A stretch of 64,000 nt of DNA from the NCBI GenBank assembly GCA_015206785.1, contig JADEZQ010000001.1, positions 115,393 to 179,392 of the forward strand. The letters are read 5' to 3'. The notes under the pieces were generated by a model. That model worked only from the letters and a program-made list of their open reading frames with translations, was not told the DNA's origin and ran no database searches. Within the stretch, counting starts at the first letter, position 1. Each line of letters starts with the position of its first letter. The position numbers and the translations under genes were made by a program. Below, piece by piece: positions 35,699-45,697 of this stretch. The DNA comes from Quinella sp. 2Q5. GTDB taxonomy: Bacteria; Bacillota; Negativicutes; Selenomonadales; Selenomonadaceae.

Positions 35699-36091
35699 CT
35701 AAAAACTGCCGGCGAGGATTTCGATTTCGTTGCCTTCGGGGTCTTCCACAATGCTTGCGTAGTAGCCGTCGCCAGTTTCGCGCGGGGCAGTCACGACGAA
35801 AATTCCGTCGTCTTCCAATTCGCGGGTGAGATCGTCGACAGCCTTTCTGTCGCCGACATTGAGCGCAACGTGATGATAGCCGGAACGATACTTAGCTTTC
35901 TTCGGGTCGATCATGGTTGTGCGGTGCATAATTTCGAAACGCGAGCCGTTGTCGAATACGAGGAAATAGCTGGTGAAGTCGTTGCGGAAATTCGTGTACT
36001 TTTCGCTTGCCTTCGCGCCGAAATACTTGACGAAGAAATTTTTCTCGACTTCCAAATTGTTCACGTAGATGGCAACATGTTCGATGTTCAT
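35699..36091 (-). CDS. VOC-family (glyoxalase/bleomycin-resistance fold) protein, copy 1
   Basis: 130 residues with the same plan as copy 2: NIEHVAIYVNNLE with histidine H5, [38 protein letters not shown] and [12 protein letters not shown]. The shared YTNFRNDF and [16 protein letters not shown] blocks show close paralogy. Single-domain VOC proteins dimerise, so the two copies might form a heterodimer; that is inference. Expression is likely high and growth-linked because of its place between rplF and rplR. Confidence 0.88.
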   Translation of the reverse strand: MNIEHVAIYVNNLEVEKNFFVKYFGAKASEKYTNFRNDFTSYFLVFDNGSRFEIMHRTTMIDPKKAKYRSGYHHVALNVGDRKAVDDLTRELEDDGIFVVTAPRETGDGYYASIVEDPEGNEIEILAGSF

Positions 36092-36113
36092 CGATTATGC
36101 CTCCGTTCAAAAC

Positions 36114-36665
36114 TTACTTCTTGCCCTTGGCACCGGCCTTGCCTTCTTTGCGGCGGATGTGTTCGCCGGCGTAGTGGATGCCTTTGCCCTTGTAGGGTTC
36201 GGGTTCGCGCCAGCCGCGGATATTGGCGGCGACGGCCCCGACGAGTTCTTTGTCGATGCCGTGCACGGTGATGGTCGTTGCCGTGGGAGCTTCAAACGTT
36301 ATGCCCGCGGGCGGCTCGATGATGACCGGATGGGAATAGCCCAGCGACAGGTTGAGATTCTTGCCTTGCTTTGCGGCACGATAACCGACGCCGGCAATTT
36401 CCAAATTCTTGGTGAAGCCCTGCGTGACGCCGACGACCATGTTGTTGATCAGCGTGCGGCTCAAGCCGTGCAGGCTCCTGTGCGTTTTATCGTCCGAGGG
36501 GCGCACCACCGTAAGGACGCCGTCCTCAATGCTTATTTTCATTTCCGTGGAGATCCTGCGGGAAAGAGAGCCCTTGGGACCTTTGACGTGCACCAGATTA
36601 TCGGGACCGACGGTAACGGTGACGCCGTCGGGAATGTGAATCGGTGCTCTACCAATACGAGACAT
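36114..36665 (-). CDS. rplF: 50S ribosomal protein L6
   Basis: 183 residues. [17 protein letters not shown] opens it; [34 protein letters not shown] and the C-terminal signature [21 protein letters not shown] are conserved. Confidence 0.98.
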   Translation of the reverse strand: MSRIGRAPIHIPDGVTVTVGPDNLVHVKGPKGSLSRRISTEMKISIEDGVLTVVRPSDDKTHRSLHGLSRTLINNMVVGVTQGFTKNLEIAGVGYRAAKQGKNLNLSLGYSHPVIIEPPAGITFEAPTATTITVHGIDKELVGAVAANIRGWREPEPYKGKGIHYAGEHIRRKEGKAGAKGKK

Positions 36666-36683
36666 ATCAGCACCTCCAAAAGT

Positions 36684-37082
36684 TTACCAGACGTAGGCGA
36701 TGACTTCGCCGCCGAGCCCTGCCTTGCGAGCCTGTTTATCGCTCATGATGCCCTGCGATGTGGAGATGATGGCGACGCCCAGGCCGCCGAGCACGCGGGG
36801 CAGGTCTTTGCGTTTGGAATAGGCTCTCAGACCCGGTCTGGAGATGCGCTTGATGCCCGTGATGACTTTTTGCCGATCGGGTCCGTATTTGAGTTTGACG
36901 GTGAGGACGCCCTGCTTGTTGTCGGCAACGAAGGCGTAATCTTTGATGTACCCTTCGCGCTTAAGCACGTCGGCGATGGCGATTTTGATTTTGGAACCGG
37001 GGATTTCCACCTTTTCGTGGAAGACGGAATTTGCATTGCGAATGCGCGTGAGCATGTCCGCAACAGGATCAGTCATTCCCAT
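36684..37082 (-). CDS. rpsH: 30S ribosomal protein S8
   Basis: 132 residues, starting [18 protein letters not shown]. The RNA-binding C-terminal domain ([31 protein letters not shown], in pieces) with the STSQGIMSD motif is complete. Confidence 0.98.
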   Translation of the reverse strand: MGMTDPVADMLTRIRNANSVFHEKVEIPGSKIKIAIADVLKREGYIKDYAFVADNKQGVLTVKLKYGPDRQKVITGIKRISRPGLRAYSKRKDLPRVLGGLGVAIISTSQGIMSDKQARKAGLGGEVIAYVW

Positions 37083-37115
37083 AGAACCGATATCCTCCTT
37101 TCGATAGATAGACGA

Positions 37116-37301
37116 TTACCAGCTGGCTTTGGTGATGCCGGGGATGGCTCCGGCGTAGGACTGAACACGGAAGCAGATACGGCACATTTCGAACTTGCGG
37201 ATGTAGCCGTGGGGTCTGCCGCAGATTTTGCAACGGTTGTATTTGCGCGTGGAGAATTTGGGTTCTTTGCTCCACTTTTCGATCAAAGCTTTCTTTGCCA
37301 T
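37116..37301 (-). CDS. rpsN: 30S ribosomal protein S14, zinc-binding type Z
   Basis: 61 residues from ATG 37301, the standard length of the short zinc form. Four cysteines in [20 protein letters not shown] bind zinc. The upstream ATG at 37313 abuts the GGGGAG site and would add four unconserved residues. Type Z S14 is the usual form in Firmicutes. Confidence 0.96.
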   Translation of the reverse strand: MAKKALIEKWSKEPKFSTRKYNRCKICGRPHGYIRKFEMCRICFRVQSYAGAIPGITKASW

Positions 37302-37319
37302 TTGATGATTCATCTCCCC

Positions 37320-37862
37320 TCAAGCGTTGGCGAACGGCATGCCCATCAGCGCAAGGAACTCACGCGCCTCTTCGTCGGTCTTTGCTGTAGTGACGACGAT
37401 TATGTCCATGCCACGGATCTTGTCGATCTTGTCGTATTCGATTTCGGGGAAGATGAGCTGTTCTTTGACGCCGACAGCGTAGTTGCCGCGCCCGTCGAAG
37501 GATTTACGGCTGACACCGCGGAAGTCGCGCACGCGCGGCAGGGCGATGTTCATGAATTTATCGAGGAACTCATACATGCGCCGACCGCGAAGGGTGACCT
37601 TGCAACCGATTGCCATGCCCTGGCGCAATTTCCATGCCGCCAAAGATTTTCTGGCGCGGGTGATGACGGGTTTCTGACCGGCGATAATTGTCAAGTCCGC
37701 GATTGCCGATTCGAGTGCCTTGGCGTTGCCGACGGCGTCTCCGCATGCCATGTTGATGACGATCTTTTCGAGCTTGGGCACCTGCATGACGTTCTTGTAG
37801 GAAAATTTCTCCGTCATAGCGGCGACGACCTCGCTCTTGTACTTGTCCAAAAGTCTGCTCAC
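37320..37862 (-). CDS. rplE: 50S ribosomal protein L5
   Basis: 180 residues; binds 5S rRNA and the P-site t[50 protein letters not shown] and [18 protein letters not shown] are the conserved blocks. Confidence 0.98.
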   Translation of the reverse strand: MSRLLDKYKSEVVAAMTEKFSYKNVMQVPKLEKIVINMACGDAVGNAKALESAIADLTIIAGQKPVITRARKSLAAWKLRQGMAIGCKVTLRGRRMYEFLDKFMNIALPRVRDFRGVSRKSFDGRGNYAVGVKEQLIFPEIEYDKIDKIRGMDIIVVTTAKTDEEAREFLALMGMPFANA

Positions 37863-37874
37863 GATAACACCTCC

Positions 37875-38207
37875 TTACTTGGCTGAATCGACGACCTCGC
37901 CGCAGTGTTTGCAGACGCGGACGTTTTTGCCGGCAACTTGTTTATGAGCGATGCGCGTGGGTTTGTTGCAGGCGGGGCACACGACCTGAACCTTGCAGGC
38001 GGGCAGGGGCATTTCCTTGGTGATGATGCCGCCGTTGGGAACCTTCAGATTCGGTTTGGTGTGGCGTTTGACCTTGTTGATGCCTTCAACGATGACCTTG
38101 CCTGCGCTGGGCATGCTGGTGATGACTTTGCCTTGCTTGCCTTTGTCTTTGCCGCTGAGGACGACGACCGTGTCGCCCTTCTTGACGTGCAGTTTAACGA
38201 GTGACAA
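37875..38207 (-). CDS. rplX: 50S ribosomal protein L24
   Basis: 110 residues with the KOW motif near the start ([20 protein letters not shown]) and a C-terminal zinc-ribbon-like cysteine set ([11 protein letters not shown], then VCKHCGEV) that is found in many Firmicute L24 proteins. Confidence 0.98.
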   Translation of the reverse strand: MSLVKLHVKKGDTVVVLSGKDKGKQGKVITSMPSAGKVIVEGINKVKRHTKPNLKVPNGGIITKEMPLPACKVQVVCPACNKPTRIAHKQVAGKNVRVCKHCGEVVDSAK

Positions 38208-38223
38208 CTCGGCACCTCCTCTC

Positions 38224-38592
38224 TTACAAAACTTCCGGCGCGAGGGAAATGATCTTCATGAAATCTTTCTCGCGCAGTTCGCGGGCGACCGGTCCGAAGA
38301 TACGCGTACCGCGGGGCGTCTTGTCCTCTTTGATGATAACGGCGGCGTTCTCGTCGAAGCGGATATAGGAGCCGTCGGGGCGGCGCAGACCCTTCTTCGT
38401 GCGCACGACCACGGCTTTGACGACGTCGCCCTTCTTGACCTGACCGCCGGGCGTTGCGCTCTTGACGGACGCGACGATAATGTCGCCGATGTTTGCATAG
38501 CGACGGAACGAGCCGCCGAGCACGCGGATGCACATGATTTCCTTGGCGCCGGTGTTGTCGCCGACGTTCAACCTGGATTGCTGCTGAATCAC
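38224..38592 (-). CDS. rplN: 50S ribosomal protein L14
   Basis: 122 residues starting [44 protein letters not shown] and [26 protein letters not shown] complete the signature. Confidence 0.98.
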   Translation of the reverse strand: MIQQQSRLNVGDNTGAKEIMCIRVLGGSFRRYANIGDIIVASVKSATPGGQVKKGDVVKAVVVRTKKGLRRPDGSYIRFDENAAVIIKEDKTPRGTRIFGPVARELREKDFMKIISLAPEVL

Positions 38593-38613
38593 GGTGTGAC
38601 CTCCTTCCCCGAA

Positions 38614-38880
38614 TTATTTCGCCTTCTCGACGATTTTGACGAGCCGCCAGCGTTTTTCTTTGGACAGCGGGCGCGTCTCCATGATGGAAACTTTGTCGCC
38701 GATGTTGGCTTCGTTGTTCTCGTCGTGCGCTTTGAACTTGACGGTGCGCTTGACGGCCTTGTCGTAGAGTTTGTGTTGAACGAGTTCTTCGATGGCGACG
38801 ACGATGGTCTTCTGCATTTTGTTGCTGACGACCTTGCCGACGCGAACCTTGCGCTCGTTGCGTTTGACTTGTTCGCTCAC
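38614..38880 (-). CDS. rpsQ: 30S ribosomal protein S17
   Basis: 88 residues from GTG 38880 (GGAGG seven bases upstream). [20 protein letters not shown] and [21 protein letters not shown] are typical. An ATG at 38898 would add six residues and overlap the rpmC stop, which I consider less likely. Confidence 0.96.
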   Translation of the reverse strand: MSEQVKRNERKVRVGKVVSNKMQKTIVVAIEELVQHKLYDKAVKRTVKFKAHDENNEANIGDKVSIMETRPLSKEKRWRLVKIVEKAK

Positions 38881-38894
38881 GTTATCGCCTCCGT

Positions 38895-39095
38895 TCACTG
38901 TCTGATGCCCAGTTCGCCTTCGCGCTGAATGGTTTTGACCTGCGCGATGGAACGTTTGACTTCGCGGATGCGCATGGGGTTTTCCAGCTGACCGGTGGCG
39001 TGCTGAAAGCGGAGGTTGAACAATTCTTCCTTGAGCGATTTGATTTTGGCAGCCTGTTCGTCCGCGCTCATTTCGCGAATTTCATTAACCTTCAT
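38895..39095 (-). CDS. rpmC: 50S ribosomal protein L29
   Basis: 66 residues from ATG 39095: a two-helix hairpin with [34 protein letters not shown] and [14 protein letters not shown]. Its first 11 bases overlap the extended end of rplP. Confidence 0.96.
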   Translation of the reverse strand: MKVNEIREMSADEQAAKIKSLKEELFNLRFQHATGQLENPMRIREVKRSIAQVKTIQREGELGIRQ

Positions 39096-39630
39096 GAGCT
39101 TCACCGCCTTCTTTAGCTTCGGCTTGAGCTTCCGCCGCGTGTTCCTGTTCGTAAGCCGCGTGCGCCGCTTTCTTTGCGTCGGCAAGGGTTTCGTTCACCA
39201 CGGGGACATAGACGTCGCCCTGATGATCGCTGACGACGAACTTGGTCTTAATCGGCAGTTTGTGACCTGCCAGGCGCATTGCTTCGGCGGCGATTTCTTT
39301 GGGAACGCCGGCCATTTCAAACAGCACGCGACCGGGCTTGACGACGGCGACCCAGTATTCGGGTGAGCCTTTGCCGGAGCCCATGCGAGTTTCGGCGGGC
39401 TTGGCAGTGACGGGCTTGTCGGGGAAAATTTTTATCCAGACCTGACCGCCGCGGCGGATGTAACGTGTCATTGCGATACGCGCCGCCTCAATCTGACGGT
39501 TGGTGATCCAGGCGGGTTCCAGTGCAACGAGTCCATATTGCCCGTGAGCAATGGTGTTGCCGCGGTTTGCCTTGCCCTTCATGCGGCCGCGGAATTGTTT
39601 GCGATATTTTGTCCTCTTCGGAATCAACAT
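39085..39630 (-). CDS. rplP: 50S ribosomal protein L16 with C-terminal extension
   Basis: 181 residues, compared with about 140-145 usually. [19 protein letters not shown], the [21 protein letters not shown] region and [22 protein letters not shown] are standard, ending near PIKTKFVV. About 40 extra residues follow, rich in Ala and Glu ([13 protein letters not shown] at the end), and overlap rpmC. Confidence 0.96.
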   Translation of the reverse strand: MLIPKRTKYRKQFRGRMKGKANRGNTIAHGQYGLVALEPAWITNRQIEAARIAMTRYIRRGGQVWIKIFPDKPVTAKPAETRMGSGKGSPEYWVAVVKPGRVLFEMAGVPKEIAAEAMRLAGHKLPIKTKFVVSDHQGDVYVPVVNETLADAKKAAHAAYEQEHAAEAQAEAKEGGEAHEG

Positions 39631-40307
39631 TACGCGTCACTCCCTTCAGCTTGGCGGACGGTCTTGTCCTTCTTGTCGGGGAGAATTTCGCCTTTGAAGA
39701 TCCAAACCTTGATGCCGATGCGCCCGTAGGTTGTGTTGGCTTCAGCGAAACCGTAATCGATGTCCGCGCGCAGTGTATGCAACGGGATGGAGCCTTCGCG
39801 ATAGGATTCGCTGCGGGCGATTTCCGCGCCGCCGAGGCGTCCGCTGCAGGCGATTTTGATACCTTTGGCACCGAGACGCATTGTGCGCCCGACAGCCTGT
39901 TTCATTGCGCGGCGGAAGGCGATGCGCCGTTCCAACTGCGAGGCAATGTTTTCCGCCACGAGCAACGCGTCCATGTCCGGCTGACGGATTTCCATGATGT
40001 TGATGTCGACGCGTTTGTCGGTGAGCTTTTTGAGCTTGTCCTTGATCTCCTCGATGCCCTTGCCGCCGCTCTTGATGACGGTGCCGGGTTTTGCCGTGTG
40101 AATGGTGAGCCGAATGCGTTTCTCCGAGCGTTCGATCTCGATGCGCGAAATGCCCGCCGAGCTGAGCTTGTCGTCGGTCTTGATGGCTTTGCGGATTTTG
40201 ATATCTTCGTGCAGATTGGTGGCGAAATCTTTATCCGCGTACCATTTGGCGTCCCACGTCTTGACGATGCCCAGGCGAATTCCGTGCGGATGTACCTTCT
40301 GACCCAA
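39630..40307 (-). CDS. rpsC: 30S ribosomal protein S3
   Basis: 225 residues. [18 protein letters not shown] begins it; the KH domain ([23 protein letters not shown]) and the C-terminal [21 protein letters not shown] are intact. One base overlaps rplP. Confidence 0.98.
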   Translation of the reverse strand: MGQKVHPHGIRLGIVKTWDAKWYADKDFATNLHEDIKIRKAIKTDDKLSSAGISRIEIERSEKRIRLTIHTAKPGTVIKSGGKGIEEIKDKLKKLTDKRVDINIMEIRQPDMDALLVAENIASQLERRIAFRRAMKQAVGRTMRLGAKGIKIACSGRLGGAEIARSESYREGSIPLHTLRADIDYGFAEANTTYGRIGIKVWIFKGEILPDKKDKTVRQAEGSDA

Positions 40308-40325
40308 ACCGTTTCCCTCCTTCGT

Positions 40326-40697
40326 TTAGTTTTGTTCGTCGGCCTTTTCTTTGACGACAACCGTGATGTGCGAGGTGTGCTTGAGAATGCTGAACGCTTG
40401 CCCGCGCGAACGGGGGTGATACCTCTTGATTGTCGGACCCTGATCGACGAAACAGGTCGACACGAAAAGTTTGTCGGCGTCCATGTCGAAATTGTTTTCG
40501 GCGTTGGCGACGGCAGACTTGAGAACTTTTTCGATGAGCGTTGCGCCGCGTTTGGGCGTGAATTTGAGAATCGCGAAGGCGTCGGCAATTTCTTTGCCGC
40601 GGATCAGATTCATCACGATGCGAACTTTGCGCGGCGCGATTCTGACGTACTTGGCAACAGCTCTGCCCTCTTTGATAACTTCTTTACCTTCTGCCAC
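40326..40697 (-). CDS. rplV: 50S ribosomal protein L22
   Basis: 123 residues with [36 protein letters not shown] and the exit-tunnel beta-hairpin [16 protein letters not shown]. No macrolide-resistance-type change in the loop was obvious. Confidence 0.97.
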   Translation of the reverse strand: MAEGKEVIKEGRAVAKYVRIAPRKVRIVMNLIRGKEIADAFAILKFTPKRGATLIEKVLKSAVANAENNFDMDADKLFVSTCFVDQGPTIKRYHPRSRGQAFSILKHTSHITVVVKEKADEQN

Positions 40698-40730
40698 GTG
40701 AGCCCCTCCTTCCTGCAGAATGTTGACGGA

Positions 40731-41012
40731 TTATTTGAGCGACATCTTGCGCTCTTCGCCCGCGTGCCCTTTGAAGGTGCGGGTGGGCGCGAATTCGCCG
40801 AGCTTGTGCCCGACCATATCTTCGGTGACGTAAACGGGAACGTGCTTGCGACCGTCGTGCACGGCGATGGTGTGTCCGACGAACGCAGGAAGAATCGTTG
40901 AGCTGCGCGACCACGTGCGGATGACCTTCTTGTCGTTGGCGGCGTTGAGAGCCTCGACTTTGGCGAGAAGTTTTTCCTGCACGAACGGGCCTTTCTTAAC
41001 AGACCTGGACAA
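40731..41012 (-). CDS. rpsS: 30S ribosomal protein S19
   Basis: 93 residues: [37 protein letters not shown] and the [16 protein letters not shown] motif are standard. Confidence 0.98.
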   Translation of the reverse strand: MSRSVKKGPFVQEKLLAKVEALNAANDKKVIRTWSRSSTILPAFVGHTIAVHDGRKHVPVYVTEDMVGHKLGEFAPTRTFKGHAGEERKMSLK

Positions 41013-41036
41013 AATATTTTCCTCCCTTCGCCGAGA

Positions 41037-41861
41037 TTATTTGCGACGACGAACGATGAGTTTGTCGGACGCTTTCTTCTTGCGGGTCTTGGCACCCATT
41101 GCGCATTTGCCCCACTTGGTGACGGGGTGTTTGCGACCGACGGGGCTGCGACCTTCGCCGCCGCCGTGCGGATGATCGACAGGGTTCATTGCCACGCCGC
41201 GGTTTGCAGGACGAATGCCGAGCCAACGCGAGCGACCCGCCTTGCCGATGGTGATGTTCTCGTGATCAAGGTTGCCGACCTGCCCGATTGTCGCGCGGCA
41301 GTTGATGTGAATCTTGCGCACCTCGCCCGACGGCATGCGAATCGTGGCGTAAATGCCTTCCTTTGCCATGAGCTGTGCGGCGACACCCGCGGAGCGAACG
41401 AGTTGCCCACCCTTGCCGATTTTCATCTCGATGTTGTGAATGAGCGTGCCGACGGGGATATTTTTCAGCGGCAGAGCGTTGCCGGTCTTGATGTCGGCTT
41501 CGGGGCCGCTTTCGACTTTGTCGCCGACCTTGAGACCGTTGGGCGCGAGAATGTAGCGTTTTTCGCCGTCAGCATAATGAAGCAGGGCGATGCGTGCGCT
41601 GCGGTTGGGATCGTATTCAATCGTGGCGACCTTGGCGGGGATGCCGTCTTTGTTGCGTTTGAAGTCGATGATGCGATAGCGACGCTTGTGCCCGCCGCCT
41701 TGATGACGCACCGTCAAACGTCCCTGCTGATTGCGACCGCCGTGTTTTTTGAGCGGGGCGAGCAAAGATTTTTCGGGTTTGTCGGTGGTGATTTCCTCGA
41801 ACGTCGAAACAGTCATGTGGCGGCGTCCGGGGGTATAGGGCTTGAAAGATTTGATACCCAC
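41037..41861 (-). CDS. rplB: 50S ribosomal protein L2
   Basis: 274 residues of peptidyl-transferase-region protein L2. [36 protein letters not shown] and the catalytic-centre region [18 protein letters not shown] are conserved. Confidence 0.98.
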   Translation of the reverse strand: MGIKSFKPYTPGRRHMTVSTFEEITTDKPEKSLLAPLKKHGGRNQQGRLTVRHQGGGHKRRYRIIDFKRNKDGIPAKVATIEYDPNRSARIALLHYADGEKRYILAPNGLKVGDKVESGPEADIKTGNALPLKNIPVGTLIHNIEMKIGKGGQLVRSAGVAAQLMAKEGIYATIRMPSGEVRKIHINCRATIGQVGNLDHENITIGKAGRSRWLGIRPANRGVAMNPVDHPHGGGEGRSPVGRKHPVTKWGKCAMGAKTRKKKASDKLIVRRRK

Positions 41862-41888
41862 TGTTTAACCTCCTTCGTCGAAAATTTT

Positions 41889-42170
41889 TCAGGGCGCGAA
41901 GAATTCGATGGTCTCGCCCGCCTCAAGCTTGACGATTGCTTTTTTGTAGCTGTTCGTCTTGCCGACGGTGCGACCGCGGCGTTTGGTCTTGCCCTTGACG
42001 TTGATCGTGTTGACGTCGAGAACTTTCTTGCCGAAAATTTCACGGACGGCGTCAGCGATTTGAATCTTGTTGGCGCGCTTGTCAACGACGAAAACGAACT
42101 TGCCCTCCGCCATGAGCTCGGTGGTGTGCTCGGTGATGAGCGGGCGAATCAGAATGTCTCTGGCATCCAT
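41889..42170 (-). CDS. rplW: 50S ribosomal protein L23
   Basis: 93 residues; docking site for SRP and trigger factor at the exit tunnel. ILIRPLITEHTTELMAEGKFVF, VDKRANKIQIADAVREIFG and KAIVKLEAGETIEFFAP match. One base overlaps rplD. Confidence 0.97.
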   Translation of the reverse strand: MDARDILIRPLITEHTTELMAEGKFVFVVDKRANKIQIADAVREIFGKKVLDVNTINVKGKTKRRGRTVGKTNSYKKAIVKLEAGETIEFFAP

Positions 42171-42796
42171 CAGATGTACACCTCCTCGATTTTCGCAACC
42201 GCGTCTTTCGTGAGGAAGAGTTTGTCGCTGTTGAGAATGTCATAGACGTTGAGCTGAAGCGCGGCGATTGCCTTGGCGTTGGGAAGGTTGCGCGAAGAGC
42301 GCGTGACGTTGTCGATGAGTTCTTCGGTGATGAACAGGGACTTGCACTCGTCCACGCCGAAAGTTTTCTGCAGCTCGACGAACTTTTTGGTCTTGGGCTC
42401 GTCGAAGTTGAGTTCGCTCAACACGATCAAGTTGCCTTCGTTGAGTTTGTCGGTGAGCACGCACTTCAATGCGAGGCGACGCTGTTTGCGGGGCATGCTG
42501 AACGAATAATCGCGGGGGTGCGGACCAAAGATAGTTCCGCCGCCGCGCCAGAGCGGACTTCTGCGCGAGCCTGCGCGGGCGCGACCGGTGCCCTTCTGCC
42601 GCCAGGGTTTCTTGCCGCCGCCGCGAACGTCAGAGCGGGTCTTCGTTGAATGCGTGCCCTGTCGCCACGACGCCATCTGCATAACGAGAGCCTGATGAAC
42701 GAGCCCTTCGTTGACTTCCACGCCGAAGATATCGTCGCTCAATTCGATGTCGCCGACCTTGGCGTTGGTCATATCGTAAACTGCTGCTGTTGGCAT
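42170..42796 (-). CDS. rplD: 50S ribosomal protein L4
   Basis: 208 residues. STKTRSDVRGGGKKPWRQKG and GSRRSPLWRGGGTIFGP form the extended tunnel loop; the globular ends are normal. Confidence 0.98.
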   Translation of the reverse strand: MPTAAVYDMTNAKVGDIELSDDIFGVEVNEGLVHQALVMQMASWRQGTHSTKTRSDVRGGGKKPWRQKGTGRARAGSRRSPLWRGGGTIFGPHPRDYSFSMPRKQRRLALKCVLTDKLNEGNLIVLSELNFDEPKTKKFVELQKTFGVDECKSLFITEELIDNVTRSSRNLPNAKAIAALQLNVYDILNSDKLFLTKDAVAKIEEVYI

Positions 42797-42817
42797 ATCG
42801 TTTCCTCCTTTCGGTGA

Positions 42818-43468
42818 TTATTTGTGCTTACGGGTGGGTTTGACGGTTTCGCGCACGATGACGAGACCTTTCTTCGGACCGGGGATCGCGCCTTTGATGA
42901 GGAGCAAATTTCTGTCCGCGTCGACCTTAACGACGGCGAGCCGCTGAACTGTGGTGCGAGTGCCGCCCATGCGACCGGGAAGTCTCTTGCCTTTGATGAC
43001 ACGACCGCCGGGACCGGACAGCATTGCGCCCGTGGAGCCGGGTTCGCGGTGAGATTTGGAGCCGTGACCCATAGGACCGCGCGCGAAGTTGTGACGCTTG
43101 ACGGTGCCCGCGAAGCCTTTGCCCTTCGACGTGCCGATAACGTCAACGAGTTCGCCTTCCGCAAAAATATCCACGCCGATGACGTCGCCGACTTTGTATT
43201 CGGATTCGGACGACAGGCGCAGTTCGCGGATAAACTTGACGGGTTTGATGTCCGCCTTCTTGAACTGACCCATGTCGGGTTTGTTGACCTTGTTCTCTTT
43301 CACGTCGCCGAAGCCGATTTGAACGCCGAAGTAGCCGTCCGTGTCGACGGTCTTGTTGCGGACGACGACGTTTTTGCCGGTCTCAACGACGGTGACGGGG
43401 ATAACGCGACCTTCAGCCGTGAAAATCTGCGTCATGCCCAGCTTGATGCCCAAGATTGCCTTTGCCAA
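42818..43468 (-). CDS. rplC: 50S ribosomal protein L3
   Basis: 216 residues from TTG 43468 (GGAGGTGG upstream), giving the conserved AKAILGIKLGMTQIFTAEG start. GFAGTVKRHNFARGPMGHGS and GSTGAMLSGPGGRVIKGKRL-like glycine loops near the peptidyl-transferase centre are present. Confidence 0.97.
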   Translation of the reverse strand: MAKAILGIKLGMTQIFTAEGRVIPVTVVETGKNVVVRNKTVDTDGYFGVQIGFGDVKENKVNKPDMGQFKKADIKPVKFIRELRLSSESEYKVGDVIGVDIFAEGELVDVIGTSKGKGFAGTVKRHNFARGPMGHGSKSHREPGSTGAMLSGPGGRVIKGKRLPGRMGGTRTTVQRLAVVKVDADRNLLLIKGAIPGPKKGLVIVRETVKPTRKHK

Positions 43469-43481
43469 TGTTTCCACCTCC

Positions 43482-43793
43482 TCAGACCTTGATCTCGATG
43501 TCAACACCGGCGGGCAAGTCCAGCCGCATGAGCGCATCAACAGTCTTGTGCGTCGGCTGAAGGATGTCAATCAGACGTTTGTGCGTGCGCATCTCGAATT
43601 GTTCACGCGAGTCTTTGTTGACGTGGGGCGAGCGCAGAATCGTGTAGATGTTTTTCTCCGTGGGCAGGGGGATGGGGCCCGAAACTGCCGCGCCGGTTTT
43701 GCGAGCGGTCTCCACGATTTTGGCCGCGCTCTGATCCAACGACTTGTGGTCGTAGGCTTTGAGGCGGATGCGAATCTTCTGTTGCTTTGCCAA
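43482..43793 (-). CDS. rpsJ: 30S ribosomal protein S10
   Basis: 103 residues starting at TTG 43793, with AAGGAGG upstream. [49 protein letters not shown] (in pieces) and [11 protein letters not shown] are standard. First gene of the S10 transcript from the promoter at 43924. Confidence 0.98.
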   Translation of the reverse strand: MAKQQKIRIRLKAYDHKSLDQSAAKIVETARKTGAAVSGPIPLPTEKNIYTILRSPHVNKDSREQFEMRTHKRLIDILQPTHKTVDALMRLDLPAGVDIEIKV

Positions 43794-43917
43794 AACAATT
43801 CCTCCTTAGTCGAGAGTCTCAAGCCCTCAACGTTGCTCCGCGGCAGTTCCCTTGACGGGGCGGAACTTCCCCGCCGAGCCATCTGCCGTGTCACAGCTTT
43901 TAACGGCGTGTTGCCGA
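43794..43917 (-). promoter_or_regulatory. S10 operon leader
   Basis: About 124 bases of untranslated leader lie between the predicted start and rpsJ. It holds a GGCGG/CCGCC hairpin (minus-strand GGCGGGGAAGTTCCGCCCC) and smaller inverted repeats. In Firmicutes and Proteobacteria ribosomal leaders often bind an operon protein such as L4 or S10; no specific match could be assigned here. Confidence 0.45.
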
Positions 43918-43923
43918 ATAAAA

Positions 43924-43952
43924 ATTATAGCAAGCGTCGCCGTCGGTTTCAA
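43924..43952 (-). promoter_or_regulatory. sigma-A promoter of the S10-spc-alpha cluster
   Basis: On the minus strand TTGAAA (43947-43952) and TATAAT (43924-43929) are 17 bp apart, with extended -10 bases TGC. The start is near 43917. Confidence 0.85.
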
Positions 43953-43961
43953 GAAATTTTT

Positions 43962-44324
43962 TCACAGCCCCAAGTGATTCAGGCAGTGACGCAAAATTTT
44001 TTCGGCGTTGGTGCCGGGCAAAACTTCGGCTTCGGGGTTGGGCGCGTTGTCCCAAACGGTGACGTAAACCCAGTTTGCGAGGCGACCGCCGTCGGGATTG
44101 GTCTTCGTGAACTGCCAGGTGACGCCGACGCAACTGCCGTCGGTTTCGACCATTTTGGTGCGGACGTTTGCCCAGCTGAACTTGCCGGAGCCGCCCTCAA
44201 TCGTCTCGTCGACGATGTACCAAGCGGAGTCGTTGTCGTCCGAACAGATCCAAACGTCCTGCGCGTTGACAGTCGTGAACGTCATGAGCAACGTCAACAT
44301 CAGCGCAAAAAAAATTTTCCTCAT
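43962..44324 (-). CDS. small exported protein between tuf and rpsJ
   Basis: 120 residues. MRKIFFALMLTLLMTFTTVNA is a signal peptide (listed in two parts: MRKIFFALML and TLLMTFTTVNA) with cleavage after NA. The mature domain starts QDVWICSDDNDSAWYIVDET and contains three cysteines and several tryptophans, ending near EKILRHCLNHLGL. The domain looks like a small periplasmic beta-rich fold. GGAGG precedes ATG 44324; the longer frame to 44405 is not supported. Its signal peptide resembles that of the exported protein at 16130-16804. Function unknown. Confidence 0.8.
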   Translation of the reverse strand: MRKIFFALMLTLLMTFTTVNAQDVWICSDDNDSAWYIVDETIEGGSGKFSWANVRTKMVETDGSCVGVTWQFTKTNPDGGRLANWVYVTVWDNAPNPEAEVLPGTNAEKILRHCLNHLGL

Positions 44325-44435
44325 GCCGCTGAACCTCCGAGGAAGTCTGCCAATCAGCAAGGGCGGCCGGCAATCAGTTCTTGGGCTGACTACCGACCGC
44401 CTCACCGATTTGTTGGACAGGTTGCCAAAAATTTT

Positions 44436-45641
44436 TTACGCGTCGATAATGTCGATGACACGACCCGAGCCGACAGTGTGGCCGCCTTCACGGATAGCGA
44501 AGAGCAGACCTTTTTCGATGGCGATCGGGGTGATGAGTTCGACGGTCATTTCGATGTGGTCACCAGGCATGCACATCTCGGCTGCGTTGCCGTTGGTGTC
44601 CTTCAGGTCGCTGACCACGCCCGTGACGTCGGTGGTGCGGAAGTAGAACTGCGGGCGATAGTTTGCGAAGAACGGGGTATGACGGCCGCCTTCGTCTTTG
44701 GTCAGGACGTAGACTTGAGCTTTGAACTTCGTGTGCGGGTGAATGGTGCCGGGCTTGGCGATAACTTGACCGCGTTCGATTTCCTTGCGGTCGACGCCGC
44801 GCAGGAGAACACCGACGTTGTCGCCGGCAACCGCGCTGTCGAGGAGCTTGCGGAACATTTCGATGCCCGTGGCGACAGTCTTGCGGGGTTCGTCGCGCAG
44901 ACCGACGATTTCGACGGGATCGTTGAGTTTGAGTTCACCGCGTTCCACACGACCCGTGGCGACGGTGCCGCGACCGGTGATCGTGAAGACGTCTTCGACC
45001 GGCATAAGGAACGGTTTATCGGTGTCGCGTGCGGGCGTGGGGATGTATTCGTCGACAGCGTCGAGGAGCTTGAGGATGTTAGCCTTCTGCTCTTCGTTGC
45101 CTTCCAGAGCCAACAGAGCCGAGCCGGCGATAACGGGGATGTCGTCGCCGGGGAATTCGTACTTGCTGAGAAGTTCGCGAACTTCCATTTCAACGAGTTC
45201 AAGCAGTTCAGGATCGTCAACTTGGTCGACTTTGTTGAGGAAGACGACGATAGCGGGAACACCGACTTGGCGGGCAAGCAGGATGTGCTCACGGGTCTGG
45301 GGCATGGGGCCATCAGAGGCAGCCACGACGAGGATTGCGCCGTCCATCTGCGCCGCGCCGGTGATCATGTTCTTGATGTAGTCGGCGTGACCGGGGCAGT
45401 CGACGTGAGCGTAGTGACGCTTGTCGGTCTCGTATTCGACGTGCGCGGTGTTAATCGTGATGCCGCGTTCGCGTTCTTCGGGAGCCTTGTCGATGTTCTC
45501 GTAGCTTTCGAATTTGGCGAAACCTTTTTCCGCGAGGACTTTGGTGATAGCTGCCGTCAAGGTCGTCTTGCCGTGGTCGATGTGACCGATGGTGCCGATG
45601 TTGACGTGCGGTTTGCTGCGGTCAAATTTCTGCTTTGCCAT
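44436..45641 (-). CDS. tuf: elongation factor Tu
   Basis: 401 residues from ATG 45641. GTPase motifs [18 protein letters not shown] and NKVDQVDD are intact, with the three-domain length. Only one tuf copy is in the window. AGGAG lies about 11 bases upstream; the frame to 45671 adds unconserved residues. Confidence 0.98.
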   Translation of the reverse strand: MAKQKFDRSKPHVNIGTIGHIDHGKTTLTAAITKVLAEKGFAKFESYENIDKAPEERERGITINTAHVEYETDKRHYAHVDCPGHADYIKNMITGAAQMDGAILVVAASDGPMPQTREHILLARQVGVPAIVVFLNKVDQVDDPELLELVEMEVRELLSKYEFPGDDIPVIAGSALLALEGNEEQKANILKLLDAVDEYIPTPARDTDKPFLMPVEDVFTITGRGTVATGRVERGELKLNDPVEIVGLRDEPRKTVATGIEMFRKLLDSAVAGDNVGVLLRGVDRKEIERGQVIAKPGTIHPHTKFKAQVYVLTKDEGGRHTPFFANYRPQFYFRTTDVTGVVSDLKDTNGNAAEMCMPGDHIEMTVELITPIAIEKGLLFAIREGGHTVGSGRVIDIIDA

Positions 45642-45697
45642 TAAGTAAACACTCCTTTGGTTGGTGCGCAATGCGCGGTTAAAAAATTTCCGAGCCG

